Shown here: positions 10,170 through 20,129 of the stretch, in pieces
How the letters are laid out: the number at the start of each line of letters is the position of its first letter
Position numbering within the stretch: the stretch's first letter is position 1
Source of the DNA: Saccharomyces mikatae IFO 1815
Lineage: Eukaryota; Ascomycota; Saccharomycetes; Saccharomycetales; Saccharomycetaceae
Assembly (NCBI RefSeq): GCF_947241705.1
Contig: NC_079267.1
Location: 1,018,501 to 1,082,500 of the forward strand
DNA length: 64,000 nt
Reading direction: 5' to 3'
Notes under the pieces: model-generated
Databases searched by the model: none
Told to the model about the DNA's origin: nothing
What the model saw: the letters and a program-made list of their open reading frames with translations, nothing else
Translations under genes and position numbers: made by a program

Positions 10170-11741
10170 ATGGCCGCTGTTAGAGACTACAAGACTGCCT
10201 TGGAATTTGCCAAGAGCTTGCCAAGACTGGATGGTTTGTCAGTCCAGGAATTGATGGACTCCAAGACCAGAGGGGGGTTGACTTATAACGATTTTTTGGT
10301 TTTACCAGGTTTGGTCGATTTCCCATCCTCTGAAGTTAGTCTACAGACTAAGTTGACAAAGAATATCACTTTGAACACTCCATTTGTTTCTTCCCCAATG
10401 GACACTGTCACAGAATCAGAAATGGCCATCTTCATGGCCTTGTTGGGTGGTATAGGTTTCATTCACCACAACTGTGCTCCCGAAGACCAAGCCGACATGG
10501 TCAGAAGAGTCAAGAACTATGAAAATGGGTTTATTAATAACCCTATTGTGATTTCTCCAACCACCACGGTTGGTGAAGCTAAAAGTATGAAGGCAAAGTT
10601 TGGCTTTTCCGGTTTCCCCGTTACAGAAGATGGTAAGAGAAACGGAAAGTTAATGGGTATCATCACTTCTCGTGATATACAATTCATTGAAGACAACTCT
10701 TTACTCGTTCAAGATGTCATGACTAAGAACCCTGTTACCGGTGCACAAGGTATTACATTGTCTGAAGGTAATGAAATTTTAAAGAAAATCAAAAAGGGTA
10801 AGCTATTGATTGTTGACGACAAAGGAAACTTAGTCTCCATGCTATCCAGAACCGATTTAATGAAAAATCAAAACTACCCACTAGCCTCTAAATCCGCCAC
10901 CACAAAGCAATTATTGTGTGGTGCTGCTATTGGTACCATCGATGCTGATAAGGAAAGATTGAGGTTATTGGTTGAAGCTGGTTTGGATGTGGTTATCTTA
11001 GATTCTTCTCAAGGTAACTCTGTTTTCCAATTGAACATGATCAAATGGATCAGAGAAACCTTCCCAGATTTAGAAATCATTGCAGGCAACGTTGCGACCA
11101 GAGAACAAGCTGCTAACTTGATTGCTGCCGGTGCTGACGGTTTGAGAATTGGTATGGGTTCTGGCTCTATTTGTATCACTCAAGAAGTTATGGCTTGCGG
11201 TAGACCACAAGGTACAGCCGTCTACAACGTTTGCGAATTTGCTAATCAATTTGGTGTTCCATGTATGGCCGATGGTGGTGTTCAAAATATTGGTCACATC
11301 ACCAAGGCTTTGGCCCTTGGTTCTTCTACTGTTATGATGGGTGGTATGTTAGCTGGTACTACCGAATCACCAGGTGAATATTTCTATCAAGACGGTAAAA
11401 GGTTAAAGGCCTACCGTGGTATGGGTTCCATTGATGCCATGCAAAAGACTGGTACTAAAGGGAATGCCTCGACCTCTCGTTACTTTTCTGAATCTGACAG
11501 CGTTTTGGTTGCACAAGGTGTTTCTGGTGCTGTCGTTGACAAAGGTTCCATCAAGAAGTTTATTCCCTACTTATACAACGGTTTGCAACACTCTTGCCAA
11601 GACATTGGTTACAAATCCCTAACTTTATTAAAGGAAAATGTACAAAATGGTAAAGTTAGATTTGAATTCAGAACCGCATCTGCTCAACTAGAAGGTGGTG
11701 TTCATAACTTACATTCTTACGAAAAGCGTTTACATAACTAA
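10170..11741 (+). CDS. IMD3: IMP dehydrogenase
   Basis: 523-residue cytosolic IMP dehydrogenase. It catalyses the NAD-dependent oxidation of IMP to XMP, the rate-limiting step of GTP synthesis. The (beta/alpha)8 barrel is interrupted by a CBS-pair (Bateman) domain at about residues 115-235. The catalytic loop [11 protein letters not shown] places the active-site Cys at residue 335, and the flap motif RGMGS is present. There is no intron, unlike IMD4. Codon use is strongly biased to preferred yeast codons, as expected for abundant protein. Synteny between ATG23 and CNA1 assigns it as IMD3 rather than another paralogue. The second residue is Ala and the start context (AACAATGGCC) is strong. Confidence 0.98.
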   Translation: MAAVRDYKTALEFAKSLPRLDGLSVQELMDSKTRGGLTYNDFLVLPGLVDFPSSEVSLQTKLTKNITLNTPFVSSPMDTVTESEMAIFMALLGGIGFIHHNCAPEDQADMVRRVKNYENGFINNPIVISPTTTVGEAKSMKAKFGFSGFPVTEDGKRNGKLMGIITSRDIQFIEDNSLLVQDVMTKNPVTGAQGITLSEGNEILKKIKKGKLLIVDDKGNLVSMLSRTDLMKNQNYPLASKSATTKQLLCGAAIGTIDADKERLRLLVEAGLDVVILDSSQGNSVFQLNMIKWIRETFPDLEIIAGNVATREQAANLIAAGADGLRIGMGSGSICITQEVMACGRPQGTAVYNVCEFANQFGVPCMADGGVQNIGHITKALALGSSTVMMGGMLAGTTESPGEYFYQDGKRLKAYRGMGSIDAMQKTGTKGNASTSRYFSESDSVLVAQGVSGAVVDKGSIKKFIPYLYNGLQHSCQDIGYKSLTLLKENVQNGKVRFEFRTASAQLEGGVHNLHSYEKRLHN

Positions 11742-11978
11742 TTAGTAACTTAGATTCATTAATAGTAAAATAAAACTAAAAAATATACTTACTTAGGTTT
11801 CTTCTGCTCGCAGTTTATTTAACAAACAAGTAAAATTTAAAACAGGATTAAAGTCCTCTTTTCATTAATCTTTTGTCAGTTCGTACCATTTCCTTACTTA
11901 CTAGTTTTATTAGCTCAAATTTTCATTTTCAGACTTCATAAAAAAAAAGAAGGAATATCATGGACTTCATGACAGGAG

Positions 11979-13631
11979 CTATTTTCTTTCCGCTCTACTT
12001 AATATTCTTTCGTAATACTTAATCTTTTCTTGTTCAGCTTCTGATAATGATGGAGGTAGTTTTTCATTGATAAGGTCTTCCTTTCTGGCCTTTTCAAATG
12101 TACTTAGTGTTTCATTCAGACCTTCAGTTCCACGGGCCAATGCACCACGAGGTAAGACACCAGCATTCATTGTTTTCAAGTATTCAACTTTATCACTCTC
12201 TTCCCTTAGCACCGAAAACATCCTTGAGACTTTAGCAATAGCCAAGATCTTATTTCTCAATGCCTTTCTTCGGGTTTCGTCTTCTAATATTGCAGATGAG
12301 GTTTTTTCACTAGATGAGGTATTGGCTTCCTTTGTAGCTTCTGAGTTTGCCTTTATGCTCTTATCCGCAGCCTGTAGTTCTGATTCTGGGTCAAGCTCCT
12401 CTTCGCTACATATGTTTAGTATAGATACTAGCATGCCAGTGACCTTTTCGCCAACAAAAGGTAACGACCAGGTGAAAACATCCATGAAATCAGGTAACCA
12501 ATAAGGGTGCGGAGACATGTGGAACTGTCTGATATTCATAACGTTATCTTCGTATTTTAACACCGCAGCTTTGTTATGGTAGGTATCCAGATAGTTTGGA
12601 GCACTAAACATGGTTATTAAACTTGGAAATCCCGTTACTTTATTGTTCTTATACATCCTGTACCCTGCATCTTGTGCTTCATGTGCTCTGATAATTGATA
12701 ATAGACCATTCGCTTTTAAGAACTTGCATGATGCCTTAAAAGTGAAAGCAAAAGAGCAACCCCTCAAACTGTTAGGGACGAATTCGTCTTCGCTCGGATC
12801 AAATTCGCTACCATCTCTTGCACTGTCGTATTCTTCGATAGGATCGGCCCATAATAAGTCACACATGAGACCACGAGAGGGTATTTCTCGAAATCTATTA
12901 ACCTTATTAACATCCTCTACCGATTTTAGTTCTGGAGAGATTCCACCATGCACACAAAAATACTGCCCGTTCATTAAAGCTGCTAATGGCAATGCATTGA
13001 ATGATCTGCAGCAGGCATCATAAACTTCCATGTCGTATTTATGCAACATTTCATTTTTGAAAGTAAAATAAGATGTCAAATGCCTACACTCATGGTTACC
13101 TCTTAGCATCCAAAATCTTCCTAGATTACTTAACTTCAGTGAGTATAGATAAATTAAACACTCAAAAGAGAATGCGCCTCTATCGACATAATCCCCCAAG
13201 AATAAATAGTCCATTTTACCAGGATCACCACCTACCTCAAACAGCTTCAACAGATCGTAATACTGGCCATGAATATCGCCGCAAATAGTAATCGGTGCTT
13301 TGAGTTGTAGTAGATTTGGTTCTTTACTCAGCGATGCAGTTGACATATCTAAGATTTTAATGGCCTGCTCCTTAGAAAGTCGACCTTCATGAAAGAAATG
13401 CTCTTTTAAAAAGGCATGATTAGGTAATCCTGTTTTGGAGTCGAATACTTCCTCATCACTTGGAATCCTCCCCGTTATGGGAGGTACAGAAGCGATGGGA
13501 CGTTCCTTCGTGGAAATAATTTTGCCATTTTCTAGAGCGTATTTTGTTAAATCTTTTCTTTGTTCAGTCTTTATGTGAGAATCGTTGGGCTTAATGATTC
13601 TGATGCGTGAAGAATTTAAGTCTTTCGACAT
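11979..13631 (-). CDS. CNA1: Calcineurin A catalytic subunit
   Basis: 550-residue Ca2+/calmodulin-dependent protein phosphatase (PP2B); I recall 553 for S. cerevisiae. It dephosphorylates Crz1 and other targets in the calcium and stress response, together with regulatory subunit Cnb1. Metallophosphatase motifs are GDIHGQ (118-123), GDYVDRG (146-152) and RGNHE (177-181). They are followed by the hydrophobic Cnb1-binding helix after the catalytic domain, a calmodulin-binding basic helix (ALRNKILAIAKVSRMF) and a C-terminal autoinhibitory region. All metal-binding residues visible in these motifs are present. It is convergent with IMD3 and divergent from TSR2. CMP2 is the paralogue; position gives CNA1. 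Confidence 0.97.
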   Translation of the reverse strand: MSKDLNSSRIRIIKPNDSHIKTEQRKDLTKYALENGKIISTKERPIASVPPITGRIPSDEEVFDSKTGLPNHAFLKEHFFHEGRLSKEQAIKILDMSTASLSKEPNLLQLKAPITICGDIHGQYYDLLKLFEVGGDPGKMDYLFLGDYVDRGAFSFECLIYLYSLKLSNLGRFWMLRGNHECRHLTSYFTFKNEMLHKYDMEVYDACCRSFNALPLAALMNGQYFCVHGGISPELKSVEDVNKVNRFREIPSRGLMCDLLWADPIEEYDSARDGSEFDPSEDEFVPNSLRGCSFAFTFKASCKFLKANGLLSIIRAHEAQDAGYRMYKNNKVTGFPSLITMFSAPNYLDTYHNKAAVLKYEDNVMNIRQFHMSPHPYWLPDFMDVFTWSLPFVGEKVTGMLVSILNICSEEELDPESELQAADKSIKANSEATKEANTSSSEKTSSAILEDETRRKALRNKILAIAKVSRMFSVLREESDKVEYLKTMNAGVLPRGALARGTEGLNETLSTFEKARKEDLINEKLPPSLSEAEQEKIKYYERILSRAERK

Positions 13632-14003
13632 TGGCGTTGAGAGTGTTTTATGGCAGTTGGGCTATTTTTTAAGAGAAAGAAACCCCGGATAAGCGTTTTC
13701 TTTTAATAGTACTTATAATCTAGGGAATTATTCTAGTACGAATTTGTTTTTCTGTTTGAATGGTTTCTTTAATTAAAATCGTCATGTACTGTGTACGTTT
13801 TCCCTATATTCGCCAGTATATATGTTTTTTTTTCAAAATGGGAGAACTCATGTCGCAAGAGGCGATGACATGAAAAACTTCAATATTATTACAAAACACC
13901 ACCTGAATTAAACAGCCCGTACTTTGCACTGCAACTAGAAGACCCTTGGAGCCCAAAATAATTTAAATCTGTGGGAACTCTTGAGGTGATATTTTTAGGG
14001 AAT
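13632..14003. other. Divergent promoter region CNA1/TSR2
   Basis: 372-base spacer between divergent starts. On the TSR2 side a PAC-like GCGATGA (13862-13868) is followed closely by TGAAAAACTT, a weak RRPE-like match. This pairing is typical of ribosome-biogenesis genes. Nothing else is apparent. Confidence 0.5.
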
Positions 14004-14621
14004 ATGAGCATACAATATATCGATGAAACAGCATATGTTCAAGCTGAACAGGATAGAGCTAATTTAATGTTTCAGGATGAAAAGCAACAGGCTCGTTTTG
14101 AGCTTGGTGTTTCTATGATGATTTACAAGTGGGATGCTTTAGATGTTGCCGTAGAAAACAACTGGGGAGGCCCAAACTCTTCTGAGAAGAGGGACTGGGT
14201 TACTGGGATTATCGTGGACCTTTTTAAGCATGAAAAAGTAGTTGATGTGGCTTTGATTGAAGAAACATTATTGTATGCAATGGTTGATGAATTTGAAACT
14301 AATGTGGAAGACGAATCGGCTTTGCCAATTGCTATGGAGATCATTAACATATACAATGATTGTTTCAACCTAAATTATAATAAGGTGGAAAAATTGTACC
14401 TTGAGTGGGAAGAAAAGCAAAAATCAAAACAACCAAAAAGAGTTGTACATGTTGAGGGTGATGATGATGAAGATGATGACGACGAAGATGAATACTATGA
14501 TGACGACGAAGATGAAGATATGGATGAGATTGTGCCAAACTTGGTGTCATCTAAACTTGAACCAATTGTTGATGACGATGGTTTTGAACTGGTTCAACCA
14601 AAGGGAAGAAGAAAGCATTAG
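14004..14621 (+). CDS. TSR2: Tsr2 pre-rRNA processing / eS26 escortin
   Basis: 205-residue protein that releases eS26 (Rps26) from its importin and delivers it to nascent 40S subunits; it is needed for 20S pre-rRNA processing. The N-terminal helical domain contains the family motif around FELGVSMMIYKWDAL and WGGPNS. A very acidic Asp/Glu tract (about 145-180) precedes a conserved basic end (GFELVQPKGRRKH). The start at 14004 (MSIQYIDE) matches the remembered length of 205. An in-frame ATG 33 bases upstream would add 11 residues and has no family support. It is divergent from CNA1 and convergent with ECM30. Confidence 0.95.
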   Translation: MSIQYIDETAYVQAEQDRANLMFQDEKQQARFELGVSMMIYKWDALDVAVENNWGGPNSSEKRDWVTGIIVDLFKHEKVVDVALIEETLLYAMVDEFETNVEDESALPIAMEIINIYNDCFNLNYNKVEKLYLEWEEKQKSKQPKRVVHVEGDDDEDDDDEDEYYDDDEDEDMDEIVPNLVSSKLEPIVDDDGFELVQPKGRRKH

Positions 14622-15032
14622 TATCTATAAACATTGTATATTAAATTAATAGTGTGTCCCTTCTTTCCTTTATCAGTGGGAAAGTTGTTGTGAAGATATA
14701 AAATTTGACGATGTTCCGCCAAGAGATGTAGTTGAATACACATTCCAATTTGAGCACTTAGAATGTTCCTTTGATATAAACAGAAAATTATGTAGTGAAT
14801 TATGACGTCGAGGTTCTTACTTTTGTTGTAATATCATGCTTCATCCGGAATATTTTTATGTTTTCTTATAACTGGGGAAAATTTGTTGATTTAAGTGGCC
14901 GAAAAGAGTATCAATAAAAGATGTAAGGAAAACACAAAAGTAAAAAATCTTGTATATAAATAATTATTAGACAGATGGTTTAACTATGTAAGGTGTCTAT
15001 TTTTTCATCTTTATGGGGTTTGAAAGTGGTGT
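14622..15032. other. Convergent 3' region TSR2/ECM30
   Basis: 411 bases of AT-rich terminator sequence for two converging genes. I see no further gene or repeat. Confidence 0.6.
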
Positions 15033-18000
15033 CTATCTATACAACCCTCTAGAGGTATACTTTAACTGTGCATTATCATCAAATTCGTTATTATTATAGT
15101 TGTCATTATCGCTATTAATGAACTTAAATTTTTTAAAGAAAGAAGATGTCATTTCCAGGAAAGAAAATGATTCTTTCCTAAAGTTTGCAATCTTGAATAG
15201 TCGGATATCGGTTCCAACCCAAATGTTACTCTCGATTATATTGTTCACTAAGCCAGCACTAATTTGATCGTCGAACATATAACTATTCAAATCATCAGCA
15301 ATGTTTGATGAACTAGCATTTTTATCCCTTTGACCAATTTTTGTATCATCACTGCTATCATTATTGTTATTGCCACCCCACTTCCATTTGAAAAAAGAAA
15401 ATCCGCCATTACTGTTGTTTCCATTACTGTTGGCAGAATTATTGCTATTATTAGATTCAGGGGCAACATGATGAGAATTGGGCCTAGCCCTTATTGAAGA
15501 ACTATTAGAAATGGTTCTCTCTAAAGTAATGGAAGATGAAGATGAAGATGATCTCAAATGCTGGAAGTGATTTTGTGCTGAGTTTTGAAAAAAGTAATTC
15601 ATCAGATTACCACTTCCATTACTTTTTGTTCTGTTCAAAGCTGTTGTTGGGGTACCTACACCTGACCCAGCGCTTATTGTTCTCTCTAAGCTGGTTGAGG
15701 ATTGACCCCTTGATCTTCGAATGTATCCCAAACGGTCTGTCGTTGGTTTTGAAATGGCATTGCCATCACCTTCGTCAATATTAATGTCAAGTAGCGATTC
15801 AAAGTGCCTTAATTCATGTGAGGAAGTTTCTTCATATTTAAATGACATTTGCGTAAATATGTTAGCCCATGTAACAATATGAAACCACATTTGCAATTTC
15901 TCATCGGTATGCATCGACAAAGGCTGGAAAGTTGTCAATCTTCGGACATCCAGCGGCAATCGAGAATGAATCGTGGTCAATATGTCAGATCTAAGAGCTG
16001 ATAATTTCGATAGAGTTTCGAAATATTGTACTGATTTGATTCTCGGAATTTCAGGGACTTTCAACAGAATTTGTTTGATTACCCGCAAAATAATCTGCAG
16101 ATAGGTAGTACCAGACCAAACTTCATTAAAGTTCTCATATTTGAGGTTTTTACATTTGTGGGTGAAAGTCAATTGTGTGGGCCATTGAGGTCTATGCGGC
16201 CAATATTCCGATTGATTTTGTAAATTCAAATTAGTATCTGATTTAAAATCGATAAACGCAATAACTTGATAATTTTTATCGTGGTCTGTACTTGAAAGGT
16301 GTTTGATTGTCCCCGGTGTTTCATTTTTTAATAAAGCAGGATCAAAAAGCAAATAAGGGATTGCAGATTCGTTATCTTGACTCTGATCATCATTTTTATT
16401 TTGGCCTCGACTGTCATTTTGGCCTCGTTGCTGGTTCTGCTGTTGTTGTTGTTGCTGTTGTTGTTGATTCGAAGAATATAGATTAACTTGAGGTAAACCG
16501 ATTATCTCTTCAAATTGATAGTAATCCTTCCATTGAACTTTCCTATTGAAACCCATTTGCTTCAAGTTCATGACATGCAAAGTTGAATTTGGATTCATGT
16601 CCAAAGCCTTGGAAATGGAGTTAATGGAATCATTTATTTGATATGTAATCGACTGATGTCTTGCCATTGCGAATAGCAAATTTTCTGCATCTTCAAAATA
16701 CAGGGTAAAAAAAATTGTGATTGATCTTAATAATAGCGCCAACAGATCCATCTTAAAACCTGGTGATATCATATATGGCACGTCTCTTGATTTGAATACG
16801 GGTGTTGCGTACGTGGTCAAATAAACCTTATTCGATGACTTAGAAAGAACATAAAGCAGAGACATCGCAGCATTATAGGATAGTTTGGACGAAGATGCAT
16901 GACTGGAGGTAGTAGTACTTGGTGGTGCAATTTTCTTCTTCGCTGATAGTAAGATTAAATCATCATGCGAATCATCATTTTCACGAGAACTTGTTAAAAT
17001 TTCGTCGTTAATGGGCAGTAGGTTATAAATTAATTCATAAAAAATTGGGTCTGGTTGCAGGTTAAACTTGATATTGTCCAAGATCATATTCGATAACTGT
17101 ATGATTGTAAAATCTCTGAATGTCAAATTATTAATATCGCCATTGATGTTGGATAGTTTGTAAAAGTTTGGCAGATTATTTGTGTAATAATTAAGGTTGA
17201 AAGTTTGCAGCATTTTGAAGAGAACAAGTTTTTTGGAGGTCAAAATCAACAGAAGATGATCGAGGAGTGGTAATAGGATCTGAGAAACATTGTTTTCATT
17301 TAGCTCTACAATAGAACGCTCGTCACTCGTATCATTGGATGCACCATTGCTTGTGGTGGATGAATTTGGGCGCGTTGCGGATAAAGATGACGATAATGAT
17401 GAACAATCGTAATATTTCAAGTAGTAAATGGAAAATATGATGAATCTATTCGCAAACTTGTCTGCAAAATAATTTTGAAAACACTTATTACAATCTATTA
17501 GGTTTGTCATGAGAATAGTCATAGGTACCAACAAAGGATGGATATCTGGTAATTGAGCCTTTATTTGCGCTTTGGTGTAATTTGCAGCCGAGGATGAGCT
17601 GGGCGAGGAAGCATTTGAGGATGAAGGGTTGTCGTGGGCGGTAGTAGATACAGCTCTCCTTCTAGTAGTGTCGATGTGTTTGTTGTTTGTGAAGTTGAAA
17701 ATGTTCGATTCTTGCTCTATGGCAAGATCAATGGGGTACTTGAAGATTTTGATAAAACTGGACAAAATTAGTTTTAAATCGTACTCTCGTTGCAGCTGAG
17801 TGAGGAAAATAGTTACGACGTTATCCTGTGCCTTGTACGACATGGAAAGATTCAAGACGTGCAAACAAGATTGGACAAACTGGAAATATAGTGTCTGCCA
17901 ATTGTTTGCAGTGGCGTCGGAGTTGAAAAAATTAGTCTTTAAACTATGGAAATCCTTATTATTGTTGAGCACGAACCGCGTGGTGCAATTCAGCAGCGAG

Positions 18001-18890
18001 GAAGTGAATTGAATGGTCTTTTCCCTGGGCATTTGCGTGCACCAGTAGACGAGAAACATGTTTATGTCCTGTCTACTGCCGCTCGTGTACAAGTCCGAAG
18101 AAAACAAAGCTGTCAACAGGCGCAGAAGAAGTAATCTGTTGGCGAAAAGTTGCCACTGATGATGCACACTCAGTAGTGAGCGGTACTTGTTGGAGTTTGT
18201 CAAGATGCCGATTTCCCACAGTTGCTCTGGGTGAGCGGCCACGGAAGTAGTGAAGTTCTCCTGGAAGGCAAGTTTCAAGATCGCCAGCAGTAGTTTTTCT
18301 CCCAACGGGTTGTTTTGCAGGGGAAGAATCTCTATTTCATGTTGCGTAGCCCAAAAAAGGTCGTAATGGTCCTGCGTGCTGGACTTGATCCGGTCAAAAT
18401 AAATGGGCATGAGGATGGAAAGGGTCTTTATGGCGTTGATAAGCCGCGAAGACTGAAGTCCCGTGCGAGTAACGGGCAACGAGTTCGCGGAGAAGATAAT
18501 GTAAAGCGAAAGGAAAACGATCAAGTTGTTAAAGTTGGGCGGGTTCAAATTTGAGATTATGTGCAGAATTTTTTTAAAACTAGAACTAATACGGAAGTCC
18601 TGCACGTCCATTGATATGAAGTCCAGGTAAAAATCGTTGAAAACGGCATCAACATTGACGTTGGCGTCAAGCGAGACGCCAAGCTTGTCACTGAACAGCG
18701 CTTCAACATCAGGCCCAGCGTCCAACTTGAAGATTGAGAGGTTCACGCCCAATGGGTCAGCGCTAGCTGAAGGGGAGGGTGAAGGGGAGGACGTAGGTGA
18801 ACGCGAGGACGCATCCGCGTCCTCCGGTCGAACCAGAGCGATGCAATGGTTCAGCAGAATCGAACTGGATTTGGAGTCAGTATTTCCCAT
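15033..18890 (-). CDS. ECM30: Ecm30, HID-1/dymeclin-family protein
   Basis: 1285-residue protein read from ATG at 18890. This start gives MGNTDSK, which fits the N-myristoylation consensus (Met-Gly, Ser at position 6) and resembles the start of animal HID1 as I remember it. HID-1 family proteins associate with Golgi membranes and act in protein sorting; in yeast ECM30 is linked to cell wall and amino-acid permease traffic. The body is helical. A poly-Gln run lies near 16437-16470, and Ser- and Asn-rich low-complexity tracts fill the C-terminal third before a conserved tail (YTSRGLYR). The frame is open for 44 more codons upstream of the chosen ATG, but using that ATG would bury the myristoyl glycine. 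The 5' half is much more GC-rich than the 3' half. Confidence 0.93.
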   Translation of the reverse strand: MGNTDSKSSSILLNHCIALVRPEDADASSRSPTSSPSPSPSASADPLGVNLSIFKLDAGPDVEALFSDKLGVSLDANVNVDAVFNDFYLDFISMDVQDFRISSSFKKILHIISNLNPPNFNNLIVFLSLYIIFSANSLPVTRTGLQSSRLINAIKTLSILMPIYFDRIKSSTQDHYDLFWATQHEIEILPLQNNPLGEKLLLAILKLAFQENFTTSVAAHPEQLWEIGILTNSNKYRSLLSVHHQWQLFANRLLLLRLLTALFSSDLYTSGSRQDINMFLVYWCTQMPREKTIQFTSSLLNCTTRFVLNNNKDFHSLKTNFFNSDATANNWQTLYFQFVQSCLHVLNLSMSYKAQDNVVTIFLTQLQREYDLKLILSSFIKIFKYPIDLAIEQESNIFNFTNNKHIDTTRRRAVSTTAHDNPSSSNASSPSSSSAANYTKAQIKAQLPDIHPLLVPMTILMTNLIDCNKCFQNYFADKFANRFIIFSIYYLKYYDCSSLSSSLSATRPNSSTTSNGASNDTSDERSIVELNENNVSQILLPLLDHLLLILTSKKLVLFKMLQTFNLNYYTNNLPNFYKLSNINGDINNLTFRDFTIIQLSNMILDNIKFNLQPDPIFYELIYNLLPINDEILTSSRENDDSHDDLILLSAKKKIAPPSTTTSSHASSSKLSYNAAMSLLYVLSKSSNKVYLTTYATPVFKSRDVPYMISPGFKMDLLALLLRSITIFFTLYFEDAENLLFAMARHQSITYQINDSINSISKALDMNPNSTLHVMNLKQMGFNRKVQWKDYYQFEEIIGLPQVNLYSSNQQQQQQQQQQNQQRGQNDSRGQNKNDDQSQDNESAIPYLLFDPALLKNETPGTIKHLSSTDHDKNYQVIAFIDFKSDTNLNLQNQSEYWPHRPQWPTQLTFTHKCKNLKYENFNEVWSGTTYLQIILRVIKQILLKVPEIPRIKSVQYFETLSKLSALRSDILTTIHSRLPLDVRRLTTFQPLSMHTDEKLQMWFHIVTWANIFTQMSFKYEETSSHELRHFESLLDINIDEGDGNAISKPTTDRLGYIRRSRGQSSTSLERTISAGSGVGTPTTALNRTKSNGSGNLMNYFFQNSAQNHFQHLRSSSSSSSITLERTISNSSSIRARPNSHHVAPESNNSNNSANSNGNNSNGGFSFFKWKWGGNNNNDSSDDTKIGQRDKNASSSNIADDLNSYMFDDQISAGLVNNIIESNIWVGTDIRLFKIANFRKESFSFLEMTSSFFKKFKFINSDNDNYNNNEFDDNAQLKYTSRGLYR
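16437..16470. repeat. Coding CAR-type repeat (poly-Gln)
   Basis: Run of TTG/CTG triplets on the plus strand, read as about 10 consecutive Gln codons in ECM30. Such tracts vary in length between strains and species. Confidence 0.8.
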
Positions 18891-19238
18891 TGTGCATATC
18901 CTGAGGAAGGGTTTGCTTTCTTCTTTTATTAGCTTTTGTTGTCTGGTTTGTGTGCTTATCTGAAAGTGTGTGTCTGTGTGTTGTGTTGTACTCAATAAAT
19001 AGAGCTTTTTTTTTCTTTCCACAGGTTTACCGAAAGAGAAAACAGCGAGAATACATAAACCGGCGGCGGAAAAGCAAAGAAATCAACCCCCCTGAAGCAA
19101 AAAGCAACTGCGTTAGTTTTGGTTATTTTGCTATATTCTATAAAATGGGCAAACAAGAGAAAATGACAATACAAAAGTAGCTATAGAAAATAGGGAGAAA
19201 AAAAAAAGGAACAAAGAAGGGAGAATCTGCACACTTTA
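18891..19238. other. Intergenic DIF1-ECM30
   Basis: 348 bases holding the ECM30 promoter and DIF1 terminator, both genes reading leftward. It includes GT-rich and A-rich tracts. An in-frame extension of ECM30 stays open to 19022 but is not counted as coding. Confidence 0.5.
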
Positions 19239-19622
19239 TCAGAGCCTTCTCTTCGACCCGTTAACCATTGTTTCGTGCTCAGTGGTGGACTCTGCGACAT
19301 CCCACTTCTCGAGCGAGGACGCCTCCGTCGACATGGTTCTTTGGTTGATGAGCATCGGTGGCAGCGAGTTTGCTGTGGGCAAGGGCGACCGTGTAAATTG
19401 CGGAACTATAACACTTGAATAGTCCCTGATGACACCCGGCTGTAGCGACGCCTGCGACGTGCCCGGCGTCCTCGAGGCGTAACCCTGGTCGACCCGCTGT
19501 CTGATCCGCATACCCACGGTCATCAGCTGCTCCTTGTGGAAATCCTGCTGTTGTTGATCCTGTTGTTGATGTAGCTGTCTTTTTGGGACGAGGCTGCTAG
19601 CCCATTCCAGTTGTGCGTCCAT
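19239..19622 (-). CDS. DIF1: Dif1, nuclear importer of ribonucleotide reductase small subunit
   Basis: 127-residue protein that promotes nuclear import of the Rnr2-Rnr4 heterodimer, restricting ribonucleotide reductase activity until DNA damage or S phase. Dun1 kinase phosphorylation triggers its degradation. The HUG domain shared with Hug1 and Sml1 (MTVGMRIRQRVDQGY) begins at about residue 35. The Gln-rich stretch before it is shorter than I recall for S. cerevisiae (133 residues overall). The conserved C-terminus ends NGSKRRL. It is divergent from CAR2 and lies in a GC-rich patch. Confidence 0.92.
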   Translation of the reverse strand: MDAQLEWASSLVPKRQLHQQQDQQQQDFHKEQLMTVGMRIRQRVDQGYASRTPGTSQASLQPGVIRDYSSVIVPQFTRSPLPTANSLPPMLINQRTMSTEASSLEKWDVAESTTEHETMVNGSKRRL

Positions 19623-19951
19623 CTCTTTTGCTTAGTCTTTGCACTGGTTGCTGATGTAACGCTTGTTTTTTTCGTTCTTTTCTCTTACTGTTTCTCTTGC
19701 TGTTTCTTTTTCTTCCTTTTCTTCTTTTTGTGCTTGCCTGTTGCCACCAGATAAATAAGTAAATAAATACCCCACTGGGCGGGAAGAGGGAAAAAGATAG
19801 ACAAACAAACAAACGAGAGGAGAAAAAGCGGACGGTACGAGCCGCCCTAAAATGGGAGAGACACCCACACACCACAGTCAAGAATGCGCGCGGGCGCACG
19901 ATGCACTCTGTTAACGGCAGGGGACGCCAGGACCTGCCGTTAGCGGGCGGC

Positions 19952-19961
19952 TAGCCGCCGA
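19952..19961 (+). promoter_or_regulatory. URS1 (Ume6 site) upstream of CAR2
   Basis: TAGCCGCCGA, an exact match to the URS1 consensus, lies 178 bases upstream of the CAR2 ATG. Ume6 binds URS1 and recruits Sin3-Rpd3 and Isw2. URS1-mediated repression of the arginase-pathway genes CAR1 and CAR2 is established in S. cerevisiae. Confidence 0.85.
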
Positions 19962-20014
19962 CGCCGCAGTCGCCTGCCCTTGCCCTTAGCGGCTGACTGG
20001 CTGACCCAATTGCA

Positions 20015-20022
20015 TATATAAA
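20015..20022 (+). promoter_or_regulatory. CAR2 TATA box
   Basis: TATATAAA, 115 bases upstream of the CAR2 ATG and downstream of URS1, at the usual yeast distance for an inducible promoter. Confidence 0.7.
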
Positions 20023-20129
20023 TTGGAGCCACCAAAGCGTTGAGTCCACCTCTCTCTCGTGACGCCATATTGTTTGTAACGGTCACACTAGTACATAGAA
20101 TATCACAACACCACAGCACCACAGCACTA

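Larger units (their letters stand above)
19623..20129. other. Divergent promoter region DIF1/CAR2
   Basis: 507 bases. The DIF1 side carries T/C-rich tracts. The CAR2 side is extremely GC-rich (46 of 60 bases at 19921-19980) and holds the URS1 and TATA box listed separately. Confidence 0.6.

Noticed and set aside
12067-12504. 145-codon plus-strand ORF opposite CNA1
   Set aside because: Ser/Leu-rich mirror of the CNA1 C-terminal region with no coding features of its own.
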